From the NCBI GenBank assembly GCA_910575585.1, contig CAJTGF010000029.1, forward strand, positions 1 to 58,554: a DNA stretch of 58,554 nucleotides. Direction: 5' to 3'. Each line of letters opens with the position of its first letter. Position 1 is the first letter of the stretch. The translations under genes were made by a program, and so were the position numbers. Source of the stretch: Clostridiaceae bacterium (GTDB lineage Bacteria; Bacillota; Clostridia; Lachnospirales; Lachnospiraceae). Below the pieces are notes generated by a model. That model did not search any database. It saw only the letters and a program-made list of their open reading frames with translations, and had not been told where the DNA came from. Positions 9,101 to 18,490 of this stretch are shown here, piece after piece.

Positions 9101-9378
9101 GCCACGCCGTTGTGCGCCAGACCTTCAAGGCTTCCGGCGTAGGCACCATCGCAGGTTCCTACGTGCTGGACGGCAAATTCCAGAGAGGATGTTCCGTGCG
9201 CATCACCCGCGACGGGGAGAAGATCTTTGAGGGCGGCTTAGCCTCTCTGCGGCGGTTCAAGGACGACGTTAAGGAAGTGGCCACAGGGTATGAGTGCGGC
9301 CTGGTGTTTGAGAAATTCAACGACCTGCAGGAAGATGATATGATCGAGGCATACGCCATGGTGGAGGTGCCCCGGTAG
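6160..9378 (+). CDS. infB: Translation initiation factor IF-2 with a long disordered N-terminus
   Basis: GTPase that brings initiator tRNA to the 30S subunit and promotes joining of 50S. 1072 residues, much longer than the ~700-900 usual in Firmicutes. Residues 1-50 are an IF2 N-domain ([20 protein letters not shown]). Residues ~50-430 are a Q/G/R/N/S-rich disordered stretch with repeats of [13 protein letters not shown] and GRDGSRF units. A second IF2_N domain follows ([20 protein letters not shown]), then the G domain with G1 GHVDHGKT (582-589), DTPGHEAF and NKIDKP, and the C-terminal domains. The start overlaps the preceding gene by 14 bases. Confidence 0.97.
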   Translation: MRVSEFAKELGKTSREVLDILRKHNIELTHSSNISEENVQVVKKAMGPGRPVNAQPSQPGPGASAPAQGQDSGQPAGASAEQPKKKITAVYRPQNSQTMRNGGGRAGQGGARPQNQPSKGQGTPGQGQSFRGQGQPVKTVRPQAAAGQTAQEGVKQGQGIPAKRLQQGAPYSQAGQQNRPQQGADQGENTQTQRTQNAPVQDQQSQTPGSQSGQSRPGFAGRSQQGMSQSQGQVSDGSREGGRPQNQGAQAGRFSNNQGRDGNRPQGRNQNYQGSRDGGRSQGSRDGNRQGNYQGRDGSRFGGGQNYQGSRDGNRQGNYQGRDGSRFAGGQNYQGSRDGSRQGGYQGRDGSYQGGGSRPQGQSGRPGGFNRDGNRPGGQNYQGSRDGNRSGGFQGRDGNRPGGFNRDGNRPGQGGRPQTGRLGQKDISKSFDTPMATKPQSNRGNKNAYKNDKYDKRNMTEDGPRTKGKVSKHPFIMPQKNSVEKVEETIKVITIPEVLTIKELADKMKLQPSAIIKKLFLKGTIVTVNQEIDYEKAEEIAMEYDVLCEKEAKVDVIEELLREEAESEDDMVTRPPVVCVMGHVDHGKTSLLDAIRETNVTAREAGGITQHIGAYVVEIKGEKITFLDTPGHEAFTAMRMRGAQSTDIAVLVVAADDGVMPQTVEAINHAKAAGVEIIVAINKIDKPSANIEKVKQELSEYELIPEDWGGSTIFVPVSAHTKEGISDLLEMIILASEVKELKANPNRKARGLVIEAELDKGKGPVATVLVQKGTLRVGDNIAAGACYGKVRAMMDDKGRRVKEATPSTPVEILGLNGVPNAGEVFVISASEKEARSFAETFISEGKNKLLEDTKAKLSLDDLFSQIKAGNVKELPIIVKADVQGSVEAVKQSLLKLSNEEVMVKVIHGGVGAINESDVSLASASNAIIIGFNVRPDATAKSVAEQEKVDLRLYKVIYQAIEDVEAAMKGMLDPIFEEKIIGHAVVRQTFKASGVGTIAGSYVLDGKFQRGCSVRITRDGEKIFEGGLASLRRFKDDVKEVATGYECGLVFEKFNDLQEDDMIEAYAMVEVPR
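6930..7420 (+). repeat. In-frame repeats in infB encoding RDGNR / NYQGSRDG units
   Basis: Within infB there are tandem, imperfect repeats of about 60 bases built from CAGGGCAGCCGCGACGGCAA-like segments. Two adjacent copies (about 7005-7065 and 7085-7140) are nearly identical at the DNA level. This suggests recent expansion by slippage or unequal crossing-over. Confidence 0.75.
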
Positions 9379-9393
9379 GTCGGTTGAGACAGA

Positions 9394-9420
9394 CGGCCCT
9401 CCGGATGACCCAGAGGGCCG
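9394..9420 (+). other. Hairpin between infB and rbfA
   Basis: CGGCCCTC pairs with GAGGGCCG around an 11-base loop and is not followed by a T-run. It is likely an mRNA stability or processing element inside the operon, not a terminator. Confidence 0.4.
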
Positions 9421-9435
9421 CGAGAAAGGAATTAT

Positions 9436-9852
9436 ATGCGTAAAAACAGTATTAAGAATACAAGGATCAACATGGAGGTGCAAAGGGAGTTAAGCGAGAT
9501 CATCCGCGCCGAGGTGAAGGATCCGGGGCTGGACGGGGCCATGGTCACCGTGGTGTCCGTGGAAGTTACGCCGGATCTGAAGTACTGCAAGGCTTATGTA
9601 AGCGTCCTTGGCAGCGACGAAGCGGCCCAAAAGGCTTTAGAGGGCCTTCGGCGGGCCGTGGGATTTATCCGAAAGGAGCTGGCAAGGCGGGTGAACCTTC
9701 GCAACACCCCGGAGATCAAGTTTATCCTGGATCAGTCCATTGAGTACGGAGTCCATATGTCGCGGCTGATCGATGATGTTACCGTGGGCATGAAGGAAAA
9801 AGACCAGCAGGAGGGATCCGAAGAATGGTGGGATGAACCTCAGGAGCAGTGA
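9436..9852 (+). CDS. rbfA: Ribosome-binding factor A
   Basis: Acts late in 30S maturation, on the 5' end region of 16S rRNA. 138 residues, KH-like fold; family motifs NMEVQRELSEIIRAEVKDP, VSVEVTPDLKYCKAYVSV and the C-terminal PEIKFILDQSIEYGVHMSRLI are all present. The tail is acidic. AGAAAGGAA precedes the ATG. Part of the nusA-infB operon. Confidence 0.96.
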   Translation: MRKNSIKNTRINMEVQRELSEIIRAEVKDPGLDGAMVTVVSVEVTPDLKYCKAYVSVLGSDEAAQKALEGLRRAVGFIRKELARRVNLRNTPEIKFILDQSIEYGVHMSRLIDDVTVGMKEKDQQEGSEEWWDEPQEQ

Positions 9853-9905
9853 TCCCGGCAGTACAAATGGACGGAACTGAAAGTGGCAGAGGGGAGAGGA
9901 TTTGT

Positions 9906-10871
9906 ATGACAAAACTGGAACAGATGCTGAATGAGGCGGCGTCGGTTGTGATTCTTGGCCATGTTAATCCGGATGGGGACTGTATGGGTTCCTGCCTGGC
10001 CATGTACCGGTATGCGAGGAAAAGGAAGCAGGGGGCTGATATCCGCGTATGCCTGAAAAATTTTCCTGAAAAATTTTCTTACTTAGACGGCTATGATCAG
10101 ATCCAGACCGATGTTAAGGAGGAGACATTTGACCTGTGCATCTGTCTGGACTGCAGCGACAAGGAGCGTCTGGGAGAATTTGGGGTGTATCTGGAGACGG
10201 CGGGCGCAAGCATCTGCGTGGATCATCATGTGACCAACACCGGCTATGCCCTGGAAAATGTGGTTGAGCCGGGAGCCAGTTCCACGGCGGAGGTGCTCTA
10301 CGGACAGCTTTCCCAGGAGCTGCTTGACAAGGAACTGGCGGAATGTCTTTATACCGGGATCGTCCACGATACCGGGGTGTTCCGTTTCAGCAGCACCACG
10401 GCAAAGACCATGGAGATCGCGGGAAAGCTTATGGGGATGGGGATTGATTTTACGAAGATCATTGACGACAGCTTTTACAGAAAAACCTATCTCCAGAGCC
10501 AGATCTTGGGCAGGGCTCTCATGGAGTGTATCCGGTTTATGGACAAACGATGCATCTTTACGGTGGTCAAAAACCAGGATATGGAGTTTTACGGCGTGGG
10601 ACCCAAGGATCTGGACGGGATTGTGGATCATCTGCGGACCATCGACGGGGTGGAGTGCGCCATTTTTATGTATGAGGTTGACAACCACATGTACAAGGTG
10701 AGCATGCGCTCCAATTATGTGGTGGACGTCAGCAGGATCGCCTCTTACTTCGGAGGCGGCGGTCACGTGCGGGCCGCCGGATGCACCATGTCAGGAAGCA
10801 TCCATGATGTGGTCAATAACCTGTCAGGCCATATTGAAAAGCAGCTGCTGGCGGTGAGCGAAGATGGTTGA
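9906..10871 (+). CDS. nrnA: DHH/DHHA1 phosphoesterase, NrnA-type oligoribonuclease/pAp phosphatase
   Basis: 321 residues. Degrades very short RNAs and may dephosphorylate pAp. The DHH part carries GHVNPDGDCMGS, CLDCSDKERLG and VDHHVTNTGY; the DHHA1 part near the C-terminus has the glycine-rich FGGGGHVRAAG. The first ATG in frame is at 9849 inside the end of rbfA, but GAGAGGATT before 9906 and the family N-terminus support 9906. Its end overlaps truB by 8 bases. Confidence 0.92.
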   Translation: MTKLEQMLNEAASVVILGHVNPDGDCMGSCLAMYRYARKRKQGADIRVCLKNFPEKFSYLDGYDQIQTDVKEETFDLCICLDCSDKERLGEFGVYLETAGASICVDHHVTNTGYALENVVEPGASSTAEVLYGQLSQELLDKELAECLYTGIVHDTGVFRFSSTTAKTMEIAGKLMGMGIDFTKIIDDSFYRKTYLQSQILGRALMECIRFMDKRCIFTVVKNQDMEFYGVGPKDLDGIVDHLRTIDGVECAIFMYEVDNHMYKVSMRSNYVVDVSRIASYFGGGGHVRAAGCTMSGSIHDVVNNLSGHIEKQLLAVSEDG

Positions 10872-11820
10872 CGGGATCCTCAACGTATATAAGGAAAAGG
10901 GCTACACCTCCCACGACGTGGTGGCCAAACTGCGGGGAATCCTTAGGCAGAAGAAGATCGGCCACACAGGGACCCTGGACCCGGAGGCGGAGGGGGTTTT
11001 GCCGGTGTGCCTGGGAAAAGCCACCCGTCTGTGCGATATGCTTACGGATAAGACGAAAACATACCGGGCCGGCCTGCTCCTTGGCCGGGAGACAGATACC
11101 CAGGACATATGGGGGCAGATCCTGAAAGAGCAGCAGGTCAATGGCCTTACCATGGACCAGGACCGGGTGAGGGAAATCATCATGGGATTTGTGGGAGAGT
11201 ATGCCCAGATCCCGCCTATGTATTCCGCCTTAAAGGTCAACGGAAAGAAATTGTATGATCTGGCCAGGGAAGGAAAGGTGGTGGAGCGTCAGCCCCGCCA
11301 GGTGTTCCTTTACCAGATTGAGATTCAGTCCATGGAACTTCCCAGGGTCTCTATGACGGTCTGCTGCTCCAAAGGGACCTACATCCGGACGCTGTGCCAT
11401 GACATCGGCGTAAAGCTTGGCTGCGGCGGCTGCATGGAATCCCTGACCCGCACCCAGGTGGACCGGTTTAAGATTGAGGACAGCCTGGATCTGGCCCGGA
11501 TTGAGGAGCTTAGGGACAAGGGGACTTTGGGGGAACATATCATGCCTATTGAGGCCATGTTTTCCCATTACCCTTCGGTGACGGCGACCCGGGAAGGCGA
11601 CCGTTTTCTGCATAACGGCAACCCGTTAAAGGCACATCTGGCAGCGATGGGGCAGAGGGAAAGCCAGGAGGATCAGGCAGAAAGGGGAATCTGGGAACCG
11701 GGCCAGGACGGAGCCTGTTTCCGGGTTTATGACAGCAGCGGCCGGTTTATGGGGATCTATCAGTGGCAGCAGGAGCAGAGGCGGCTGAAACCACAGAAGA
11801 TATTTTTCACCAACAGTTGA
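10864..11820 (+). CDS. truB: tRNA pseudouridine(55) synthase
   Basis: Makes pseudouridine 55 in the T-loop of tRNA. 318 residues. N-terminal family motifs are GILNVYKEKGYTSHDVV and the catalytic-aspartate motif HTGTLDPEAEGVLPV; KTYRAGLLLGRETDTQD and SKGTYIRTLCHDIG follow. It overlaps nrnA by 8 bases and is followed by ribF, the usual order. Confidence 0.96.
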   Translation: MVDGILNVYKEKGYTSHDVVAKLRGILRQKKIGHTGTLDPEAEGVLPVCLGKATRLCDMLTDKTKTYRAGLLLGRETDTQDIWGQILKEQQVNGLTMDQDRVREIIMGFVGEYAQIPPMYSALKVNGKKLYDLAREGKVVERQPRQVFLYQIEIQSMELPRVSMTVCCSKGTYIRTLCHDIGVKLGCGGCMESLTRTQVDRFKIEDSLDLARIEELRDKGTLGEHIMPIEAMFSHYPSVTATREGDRFLHNGNPLKAHLAAMGQRESQEDQAERGIWEPGQDGACFRVYDSSGRFMGIYQWQQEQRRLKPQKIFFTNS

Positions 11821-11840
11821 GGCATTGGAGGACAGAAGGG

Positions 11841-12782
11841 ATGAATTGTTTCATCGGCAGCGCCGATTTTAAGATAGAGGAGCCCACGGTGGTGACTATC
11901 GGCAAATTTGACGGCCGCCACAAGGGACACCAGAAGCTTCTTGGGCGGATGCTGGAATTTAAGGCGCGAAAAGGATATCAGGCGGCAGTATTTACGTTTG
12001 ACGCGGCTCCCGGGGCCAGGATCTTGGGCACGGAGCAGAAAGTGATCACCACCAACCAGGAGCGGAGGAACAACATGGCGAAAATGGGGATCGATTATCT
12101 GGTGGAGTATCCCTTTACCAGCGATGTGGTCCGCCTTTCTGCCGAGGCGTTTGTGAGAGAGATCCTTATAGAGAAAATGAACGCCAAGGCCATGGTGGTG
12201 GGAACGGACTGCGGGTTCGGATATCAGAGATCGGGAAACGCCAAGGTTTTGAAAGAGCTGTCGTCCAAATATGGATATGAGCTGGAAGTTGTGATCAAAG
12301 AACAGGACGAGAAGCGGGACATCAGCAGCACTTACATCAAGGAAGAGCTGGCCAGAGGCCATATGGAGAAGGCCAACATGCTGTTGGGAGAGCCCTATGC
12401 CATCCACGGCACGGTGGTCCACGGAAATCATGTAGGCGGGCCGGTGTTAGGCTTTCCCACGGTAAATATCATCCCGCCCCGGGAGAAATTTCTGCCGCCT
12501 TTCGGGGTTTACGTGTCCAGGGTGGTGACAGAGGACGGGATCTTCGGCGGCATCACCAATATCGGCAGAAAGCCTACGGTGGAAAGGGACAGCGCTGTGG
12601 GAGTGGAAACCTATATTTTTGATCTTGACAAGGATCTGTATGGGAAGGATATTGAGGTGCAGCTTTTAAACTATGAGCGGCCGGAACAGAAATTTGATTC
12701 CCTACAACAGTTGAAGGAACAGCTGGAGCGGGACAAAGAATATGGCCTTTCCTATCTTGACAAGGAAAAAGCATTGTGCTAA
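11841..12782 (+). CDS. ribF: Bifunctional riboflavin kinase/FAD synthetase
   Basis: Converts riboflavin to FMN and FMN to FAD. 313 residues. The N-terminal nucleotidyltransferase domain has [16 protein letters not shown] and the [11 protein letters not shown] region; the C-terminal riboflavin kinase domain has [11 protein letters not shown] and TNIGRKPTV. The frame is open upstream inside truB, but an AGAAGGG site directly before 11841 marks the start. Last gene before rpsO. Confidence 0.95.
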   Translation: MNCFIGSADFKIEEPTVVTIGKFDGRHKGHQKLLGRMLEFKARKGYQAAVFTFDAAPGARILGTEQKVITTNQERRNNMAKMGIDYLVEYPFTSDVVRLSAEAFVREILIEKMNAKAMVVGTDCGFGYQRSGNAKVLKELSSKYGYELEVVIKEQDEKRDISSTYIKEELARGHMEKANMLLGEPYAIHGTVVHGNHVGGPVLGFPTVNIIPPREKFLPPFGVYVSRVVTEDGIFGGITNIGRKPTVERDSAVGVETYIFDLDKDLYGKDIEVQLLNYERPEQKFDSLQQLKEQLERDKEYGLSYLDKEKALC

Positions 12783-12876
12783 GATAGATCGGTATGAAAA
12801 CGCCGGGGCTCAGTTTTTGGATGCTCCAACCAGTTACTTGGTTCTCGGTCAGAATAATATTTTAGGAGGAATCATC

Positions 12877-13143
12877 ATGATCTCAAAGGAAAAGAAGGCA
12901 GAGATTGTCGCTAAGTATGGCAGAAAGCCCGGGGACACAGGTTCACCGGAGGTTCAGATCGCGATCCTGACAGAGCGGATCACCGAGCTGACAGAGCATC
13001 TGAAGAAGAATCAGAAGGATCATCATTCCAGACGCGGTCTTCTTAAGATGGTAGGCCAGAGGCGCGGTCTTCTTGACTACCTGAAGAAGACGGACCTGGA
13101 GGGATACCGTGCTCTGATCGAGAAGCTTGGCATCAGAAAATAG
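12877..13143 (+). CDS. rpsO: 30S ribosomal protein S15
   Basis: Primary 16S rRNA-binding protein of the small subunit. 88 residues, full length, with [32 protein letters not shown] and the usual LGIRK end. The start is the ATG at 12877 after TAGGAGGA; an open frame overlapping ribF is not part of the gene. About 95 bases of non-coding leader precede it and may hold an S15 autoregulatory fold, which was not resolved. Confidence 0.97.
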   Translation: MISKEKKAEIVAKYGRKPGDTGSPEVQIAILTERITELTEHLKKNQKDHHSRRGLLKMVGQRRGLLDYLKKTDLEGYRALIEKLGIRK

Positions 13144-13156
13144 ACAGAGCTTTTAT

Positions 13157-13184
13157 TAGGGTGGAAGGGATTCCACCCTATCTT
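13157..13184 (+). terminator. Terminator-like hairpin after rpsO
   Basis: TAGGGTGGAA pairs perfectly with TTCCACCCTA around a 4-base loop, followed by the weak T-run TCTTT. Some read-through into pnp is likely. Confidence 0.55.
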
Positions 13185-13199
13185 TGGGTATGACGGCAT

Positions 13200-13252
13200 G
13201 TTTTCGGGCCCGGCGGGCTCCGCCAAGGCGGCAGTTGCCGGGCCGCGAAAAC
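13200..13252 (+). promoter_or_regulatory. Long GC-rich hairpin in the pnp leader
   Basis: GTTTTCGGGCCCGGC (13200-13214) pairs with GCCGGGCCGCGAAAAC (13237-13252), with further pairing inside (GGCTCCGCC/GGCGGC). Downstream, CTGAAAAGCATATCGCCG pairs with CGCGGTATGTTTTTCAG (13299-13346). Together they make a strongly folded ~200-base leader ahead of pnp. In E. coli pnp is autoregulated through a cleaved leader hairpin; whether that holds here is inference. Confidence 0.5.
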
Positions 13253-13426
13253 GGTATCAAGTGTTGGATTCATGCAGGAGATCTGTTCCGAGACCGCTGA
13301 AAAGCATATCGCCGGAGCATATAAAGCGCGGTATGTTTTTCAGTAGTTTCGGATTCTTCTGCTGAATCATAGAGAGGGAAACCGATTTCCCTGACAAAGT
13401 ATGTATGATTGAAAAGGAGATTAACC

Positions 13427-15562
13427 ATGTACAAAAGTTTTTCCATGGAACTGGCCGGAAGGACTCTGACCGTAGATATCGGCAGAGTGGCCAAACAGGC
13501 AAACGGAGCCGCTTTTATGCACTATGGCGAGACCACGGTGCTCAGCACGGCTACCGCGTCAAAGGAACCCAGGGAGGGGATCGATTTCTTTCCCTTAAGC
13601 GTAGAGTATGAGGAGAAGCTGTACGCGGTGGGAAAGATACCGGGAGGATTTAACCGGAGAGAGGGCAAGGCCAGCGAGAACGCGGTGCTTACCAGCCGTG
13701 TCATCGACCGTCCTATGCGCCCGCTGTTTCCTAAGGATTACCGAAATGATGTTACGCTGAACAATATGGTTATGAGCGTGGACCCGGAGTGCCGGCCTGA
13801 GCTGGTGGCCATGCTGGGCGCGGCCATTGCCGCCTCCATATCCGATATTCCTTTTGACGGTCCCTGCGCCATGACCCAGGTGGGCATGATCGACGGGCAG
13901 CTGGTGCTTAACCCGTCCCAGGAGCAGTGGAAGGTGGGGGATTTGAACCTGACCGTGGCATCCACTAAGCAGAAGGTGATCATGATCGAGGCCGGGGCCA
14001 ACGAGGTTTTGGAGGATAAGATGATCGAGGCCATCTACAAGGCCCATGAGGTGAACCAGGAGATTATCGCGTTTATAGACAAGATCGTGGCGGAAGTGGG
14101 CAGGGAGAAGCACACCTATACCAGCTGCGCGATTCCGGAAGAGTTGTTTGAGGCCATCAAGGAGATTGTTCCGCCCCAGGAGATGGAGGAAGCCGTATTT
14201 ACGGACGACAAGCAGACCCGGGAGGGCAATATCCGGGCCATTACGGAGAAGCTTACGGAGAAGTTTGCCGATAAGCCGGAGTGGCTGGAGGCGCTGTCCG
14301 AGGCTGTGTACCAGTACCAGAAGAAGACGGTGCGCAAGATGATCTTAAAGGACGGCAAGCGTCCCGACGGCCGTGAGATGACCCAGATCCGCCATCTGTC
14401 CGCGGAGGTGGATCTGATTCCCAGAGTTCACGGTTCTGCCATGTTTACCAGAGGGCAGACCCAGATCTGCAATGTGTGTACCTTAGCGCCCCTGTCCGAG
14501 CAGCAGAAGCTGGACGGGCTTGACGAGAATGAGGTGAGCAAGCGGTATATGCACCATTATAATTTCCCGTCCTACTCCGTGGGAGAGACCAAGCCCTCCA
14601 GAGGACCGGGAAGGCGCGAGATCGGTCACGGCGCTTTGGCGGAGCGGGCGCTGATCCCGGTGCTGCCCAGCGAGGCCGAGTTCCCATATGCCATCCGCAC
14701 GGTGTCCGAGACTTTTGAGTCCAACGGTTCCACATCCATGGCATCTACCTGCGCGTCCTGCATGTCTCTGATGGCTGCCGGCGTGCCTATCAAGAAGATG
14801 GTGGCAGGGATTTCCTGCGGCCTGGTGACCGGGGACAGCGACGATGAATTTGTGCTTTTGACGGACATCCAGGGACTGGAGGATTTCTTTGGGGATATGG
14901 ACTTTAAGGTGACCGGCACCACAGAGGGCATCACGGCCATCCAGATGGATATCAAGATCCATGGGCTTACGAGACCTATTGTGGAGGGCGCTATCGCCAG
15001 ATGCCGGGAAGCCAGAATGTTCATTATGGATACCTGCATGAAGCCCGCCATCGCTGAGCCGAGAAAAGAAGTGAATGAGTACGCGCCGAAGATCGAGCAG
15101 ATCACCATTGACCCGCAGAAGATCGGGGATGTGGTCGGAAAGCAGGGCAAGGTGATCAACAAGATCATCGAGGAGACCGGCGTGAAGATCGACATCGAGG
15201 ACGACGGAAGCGTGTCCGTGTGCGGTACGGATAAGGAGATGATCGCTAAGGCTATTAAGATCATTGAGAGTATTGTGACAGACATCGAAGCTGGACAGAT
15301 CTATACGGGAAAAGTGGTAAGGATCATGAATTTCGGGGCTTTCGTGGAATTGGCGCCCAATAAGGACGGTATGGTCCATATCTCTAAGCTGTCTGATAAG
15401 CGGGTGGCTAAAGTGGAAGATGTGGTGAATATCGGGGATGAAGTGACTGTGAAGGTTATGGAGATCGATAAGATGGGCCGGGTGAACTTAAGCATGAGAC
15501 CTGGGGATCTGGCTGGGAAGGAAGAGAAAGAGAAGAAGGAGAGACGCAGGGAGGAGAAGTAG
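13427..15562 (+). CDS. pnp: Polyribonucleotide nucleotidyltransferase (PNPase)
   Basis: Phosphorolytic 3'-5' exoribonuclease of mRNA turnover. 711 residues: two RNase PH domains (ETTVLSTATASKEPREGIDFFPL; second copy FTRGQTQICNVCTLAPLSE), a helical linker, KH domain (GDVVGKQGKVINKIIEETG) and S1 domain (IYTGKVVRIMNFGAFVELAP). The catalytic region TGDSDDEFVLLTDIQGLEDF is intact. The start at 13427 follows AAAAGGAG; an in-frame ATG 18 bases upstream is less likely. The C-terminus is a short K/E-rich tail. Confidence 0.97.
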   Translation: MYKSFSMELAGRTLTVDIGRVAKQANGAAFMHYGETTVLSTATASKEPREGIDFFPLSVEYEEKLYAVGKIPGGFNRREGKASENAVLTSRVIDRPMRPLFPKDYRNDVTLNNMVMSVDPECRPELVAMLGAAIAASISDIPFDGPCAMTQVGMIDGQLVLNPSQEQWKVGDLNLTVASTKQKVIMIEAGANEVLEDKMIEAIYKAHEVNQEIIAFIDKIVAEVGREKHTYTSCAIPEELFEAIKEIVPPQEMEEAVFTDDKQTREGNIRAITEKLTEKFADKPEWLEALSEAVYQYQKKTVRKMILKDGKRPDGREMTQIRHLSAEVDLIPRVHGSAMFTRGQTQICNVCTLAPLSEQQKLDGLDENEVSKRYMHHYNFPSYSVGETKPSRGPGRREIGHGALAERALIPVLPSEAEFPYAIRTVSETFESNGSTSMASTCASCMSLMAAGVPIKKMVAGISCGLVTGDSDDEFVLLTDIQGLEDFFGDMDFKVTGTTEGITAIQMDIKIHGLTRPIVEGAIARCREARMFIMDTCMKPAIAEPRKEVNEYAPKIEQITIDPQKIGDVVGKQGKVINKIIEETGVKIDIEDDGSVSVCGTDKEMIAKAIKIIESIVTDIEAGQIYTGKVVRIMNFGAFVELAPNKDGMVHISKLSDKRVAKVEDVVNIGDEVTVKVMEIDKMGRVNLSMRPGDLAGKEEKEKKERRREEK

Positions 15563-15600
15563 AGGAACGGATGCTCCGAAACGTTTTGATTCACATAATG

Positions 15601-15645
15601 AAAACCGGAACGATCAGCGAGATGGCTGGTTGTTCCGGTTTTTTT
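15601..15645 (+). terminator. Rho-independent terminator of pnp
   Basis: AAAACCGGAAC pairs with GTTCCGGTTTT, followed by a T-run. Confidence 0.9.
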
Positions 15646-15694
15646 GAATATTATAATATCCATTTTTTGACATTGTTAAATAAAAACTCCGATG

Positions 15695-15723
15695 TTGACG
15701 CAGCGTGTTGCCCGCATTATACT
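15695..15723 (+). promoter_or_regulatory. Promoter of the two-gene AT-rich island
   Basis: TTGACG (15695-15700), 17-bp spacer, TATACT (15718-15723), about 70 bases before the first gene. A second TTGACA at 15667 has no good partner. Confidence 0.65.
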
Positions 15724-15795
15724 TAATAAGACTTATGAAAATAATTTGGAAAAGCGACAGAGAAAACTTAGAAATCTCTTAGGGAGTTGATTGAA

Positions 15796-16428
15796 GTGAA
15801 TCACACATATCATTTAACGGGAACACTTTCAGAGTTGCAGGAGATTCTTCAAGATCAATTTGGTATGGATGAAAAGGTATCGAGATTTTCAGTATGCCTG
15901 CTTATTATGGATCAGCAGCAATTTGCAGATGAGCTAAGTGAGGAGCATACTTCATTATGGTATTTAAATAAAAAGGACTTTTTTAGCACACCTCTCTTTA
16001 AGTCCAGATTTTCGATTTCCTTTACAGATGCAAAGAAGAATATATTAGATCAGCTTGCTATTCAGTTTGCTGGAATGATTATTGATGGTGATTCTTTTGC
16101 GTATTCAACTGTATTCGGTTGTTTATTAGCTCTTTATCGCAGTGGGACTTATATTAAAGATGAAGAATGTTGTGTCTATTATCAGGCGTTAAATTGGAAA
16201 TTGACACATGGCAGGCAGGAGTATTTCCGTGTTTCGGATATTATGCCTGACTGTAAGGAAGATATATGTTGTTATTTGGAATTTATAAAGGATCATAAGT
16301 GGAGATGTAATAAATGTTGTGCGGAGAACTGTGAAGCGACAGAAAGCTGGTTTACAGAGATATTAGATAGGTTATGTGAGCGAAATGTGCTGAAAGAGTA
16401 TAATAAAATGTATCGGTTCGAAAAATAA
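15796..16428 (+). CDS. Unrecognised protein, first gene of an AT-rich pair
   Basis: 210 residues, not recognised. It is predicted soluble, with no signal peptide or membrane segment. The C-terminal part is rich in cysteine (CKEDICCYLEF, then CNKCCAENC), which could bind a metal, though the spacing is not that of a known finger. The GTG at 15796 lies 9 bases after AGGGAG; a TTG 9 bases earlier is possible. Only 12 bases separate it from the next gene, so the two form one operon. The base composition is clearly lower in GC than pnp upstream, which suggests an acquired pair. A modification, toxin or defence role can be imagined from context, but no motif proves one. Confidence 0.75.
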   Translation: MNHTYHLTGTLSELQEILQDQFGMDEKVSRFSVCLLIMDQQQFADELSEEHTSLWYLNKKDFFSTPLFKSRFSISFTDAKKNILDQLAIQFAGMIIDGDSFAYSTVFGCLLALYRSGTYIKDEECCVYYQALNWKLTHGRQEYFRVSDIMPDCKEDICCYLEFIKDHKWRCNKCCAENCEATESWFTEILDRLCERNVLKEYNKMYRFEK

Positions 16429-16440
16429 GGAAGATATCTC

Positions 16441-18132
16441 ATGGAAATTTTACATACACAGAAGGATAAACACAAAACAGAAGATTTTTCAGAACGTGGA
16501 TTATATATGGCAGATACCGTATTTGAAATATGCAAAAAAGAGCAGCAGTTGGATTTTCTGGCATGGATTTTAAATGTATCTGAGCAAGAACTGAGTTATG
16601 GAAAAGATTTTTTAATGGAACATAATACATCGTTCAGAGTTTTGTGGAAATTGCTTTCGCATTTGGACACCTATACGGTGGTTGTGGAAGATCACTATGT
16701 AGACAGAGTATATAGAGACAGCTACTATTTTTATTATTCGGGGAAACATTTTAGCTATGATCGTTTTTGTAAGCGCCTATGCCTTTTTCATGGAAAGCTA
16801 AGTAGCGATTTCTATGATTGCTCATGCAGCGAATTAGAAAAATGCTTTATGGGTTCGATTGTAATACGACCGATTCCAGATCGTTCTATTGGACGAACAT
16901 TGTTGAATCCTTCTTATTTTTTACCTGATGGTGTTACATGCCGGGTTCGTGTAGCGAAATATAATGTGACAGTGTATGGAAAACGGTTATATATTTGGGC
17001 GTTTCCATATAGCATGCAGGATGGAGAGACAACTTCATGCGCAGAGATTACGATCCTAAATGTGTTGGATTACTATAGTCAGTCTTATCCGGAATATCAC
17101 TATGTATTACCCAGTGAAATCAGTGATTTGGCAGAGAGAAACAGTTATGAGCGAAGGATGCCGACGACTGGTCTCAGCTACGAATTGATTTCAAAGATAT
17201 TTTGTGATGTTGGATTTTATCCTCGACTATATTCGGCCAAAAAGATGGCAAATACAAAATTTCGGCATATATTGCATTATTATATTGAATCTGGGATTCC
17301 GGTTGCTCTGGGACTGAAATTAGGTGAGGAGAATAAGCATTCCATTATCAGCATAGGGTATAGAGTCTCGGAAACTAACAGACTTGGAGAAGAACTTACC
17401 TGCGCATATGATTCCAAAAGTAAAAATGTGCTCTGGACCTGTGATACTGCGGATATAGTAGATAGCTATTGTATTATGGATGATAACAGAGTTCCTTATA
17501 AAGTCAGCAAATGTGTGGAGACAGTTGAGAAAGCTGCACGGGGGACGTCATCTTTACGATTAAATGAATGTGAAATCGAATATATGATGGTTCCGCTTTA
17601 TAAGCGAATGATATTAGAAGCAGCAGATGCATACGATATTTGTTTAAGCATATTAGCAAGCGAAAAGTTTGGCATAAAAAGTTTCTTACAAGAAAGAGAG
17701 GCGTCGTCCCAGCTTACAACAAAAGATGATGATTTCCATCATTCCGGCACAAAGGAAAAACCGTTGGTGATCCGATTATTTATGGCATCATCAAGAACTT
17801 TTCGGAGAAAACGAGACGAGGAATTTATGCAGGGCAATTGTGAAGTGCGGGATTTGTATAATATAACGGTATTTCCTAAATTTGTGTGGGTTTGTGAGCT
17901 TTCAACCTGGTCACTCTATCAAAAGAATCAGGTAATGGGAGAGATTATAATAGATGCTACTTCTTCCGCCGATGCCAAAATGGATAGTTTCATCATTATA
18001 CATTATCCTAATGTGATTTGCCGTCGTATGCCGGAGGACTTCACGGAAGTAAAAGATTCATTTTTTGAAAGTATCGATAATTGGCGTCCTTTTGCGGCTT
18101 TTCACGGAAATTTGTCAGAATATGGAAAATAA
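16441..18132 (+). CDS. Unrecognised protein with a possible papain/C39-like triad
   Basis: 563 residues, not recognised by name. The middle region looks like a papain-fold or C39-like peptidase: C200 in GETTSCAEITILNVLDYY at the start of a helix, H300 in EENKHSIISIGY at the start of a strand, and an Asp around 347-348 (CIMDDN). This order and spacing fit such peptidases, and GLSYELISKIFCDVGF and YYIESGIPVALGL between them also fit. The flanking regions (1-170 and 380-563) are unassigned; no membrane segment is seen. AAGGAAG precedes the ATG. It is cotranscribed with the gene upstream. The triad call is inference from motif order; structure prediction would settle it. Confidence 0.75.
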   Translation: MEILHTQKDKHKTEDFSERGLYMADTVFEICKKEQQLDFLAWILNVSEQELSYGKDFLMEHNTSFRVLWKLLSHLDTYTVVVEDHYVDRVYRDSYYFYYSGKHFSYDRFCKRLCLFHGKLSSDFYDCSCSELEKCFMGSIVIRPIPDRSIGRTLLNPSYFLPDGVTCRVRVAKYNVTVYGKRLYIWAFPYSMQDGETTSCAEITILNVLDYYSQSYPEYHYVLPSEISDLAERNSYERRMPTTGLSYELISKIFCDVGFYPRLYSAKKMANTKFRHILHYYIESGIPVALGLKLGEENKHSIISIGYRVSETNRLGEELTCAYDSKSKNVLWTCDTADIVDSYCIMDDNRVPYKVSKCVETVEKAARGTSSLRLNECEIEYMMVPLYKRMILEAADAYDICLSILASEKFGIKSFLQEREASSQLTTKDDDFHHSGTKEKPLVIRLFMASSRTFRRKRDEEFMQGNCEVRDLYNITVFPKFVWVCELSTWSLYQKNQVMGEIIIDATSSADAKMDSFIIIHYPNVICRRMPEDFTEVKDSFFESIDNWRPFAAFHGNLSEYGK

Positions 18133-18275
18133 CTTAATTATTGAAGCAAAATGTAGGATAGAATCCATAAACTGGAGATTGTAGGGTTTATGTTTCTATG
18201 TTATAATAGAAAGCGCATGGAATAGGTTCAAAGGTGACGATGCCTAATTTCAGCGTTTTTTGAAAGGGGTATGTT

Positions 18276-18476
18276 ATGTCATCAATAGAATCGAGAGTTC
18301 GCTCTTTTTCGAAAAAAGCTTCGTCGGTAAAGCATAGTGGAAAGGTAATTCGAACGGTTACGCGCAAAGATGTTGTTGCGTTAAATAAAACAATTGAACC
18401 TAAAATACGGCAAAATGAAAGAGAGAGGTCTGCAAGCATGCATGCGGCGGCTCGATGTATTGTAGGTGGTAAATAA
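18276..18476 (+). CDS. Small basic protein, unrecognised
   Basis: 66 residues with many Lys and Arg (MSSIESRVRSFSKKASS...). GAAAGGGG lies 7 bases before the ATG and a terminator follows the stop, which together support translation. No domain recognised. It sits 143 bases after the peptidase-like gene and shares its AT-rich composition, so it may belong to the same island. Its small size leaves real doubt. Confidence 0.5.
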   Translation: MSSIESRVRSFSKKASSVKHSGKVIRTVTRKDVVALNKTIEPKIRQNERERSASMHAAARCIVGGK

Positions 18477-18490
18477 ATGCTTGCTATTGA

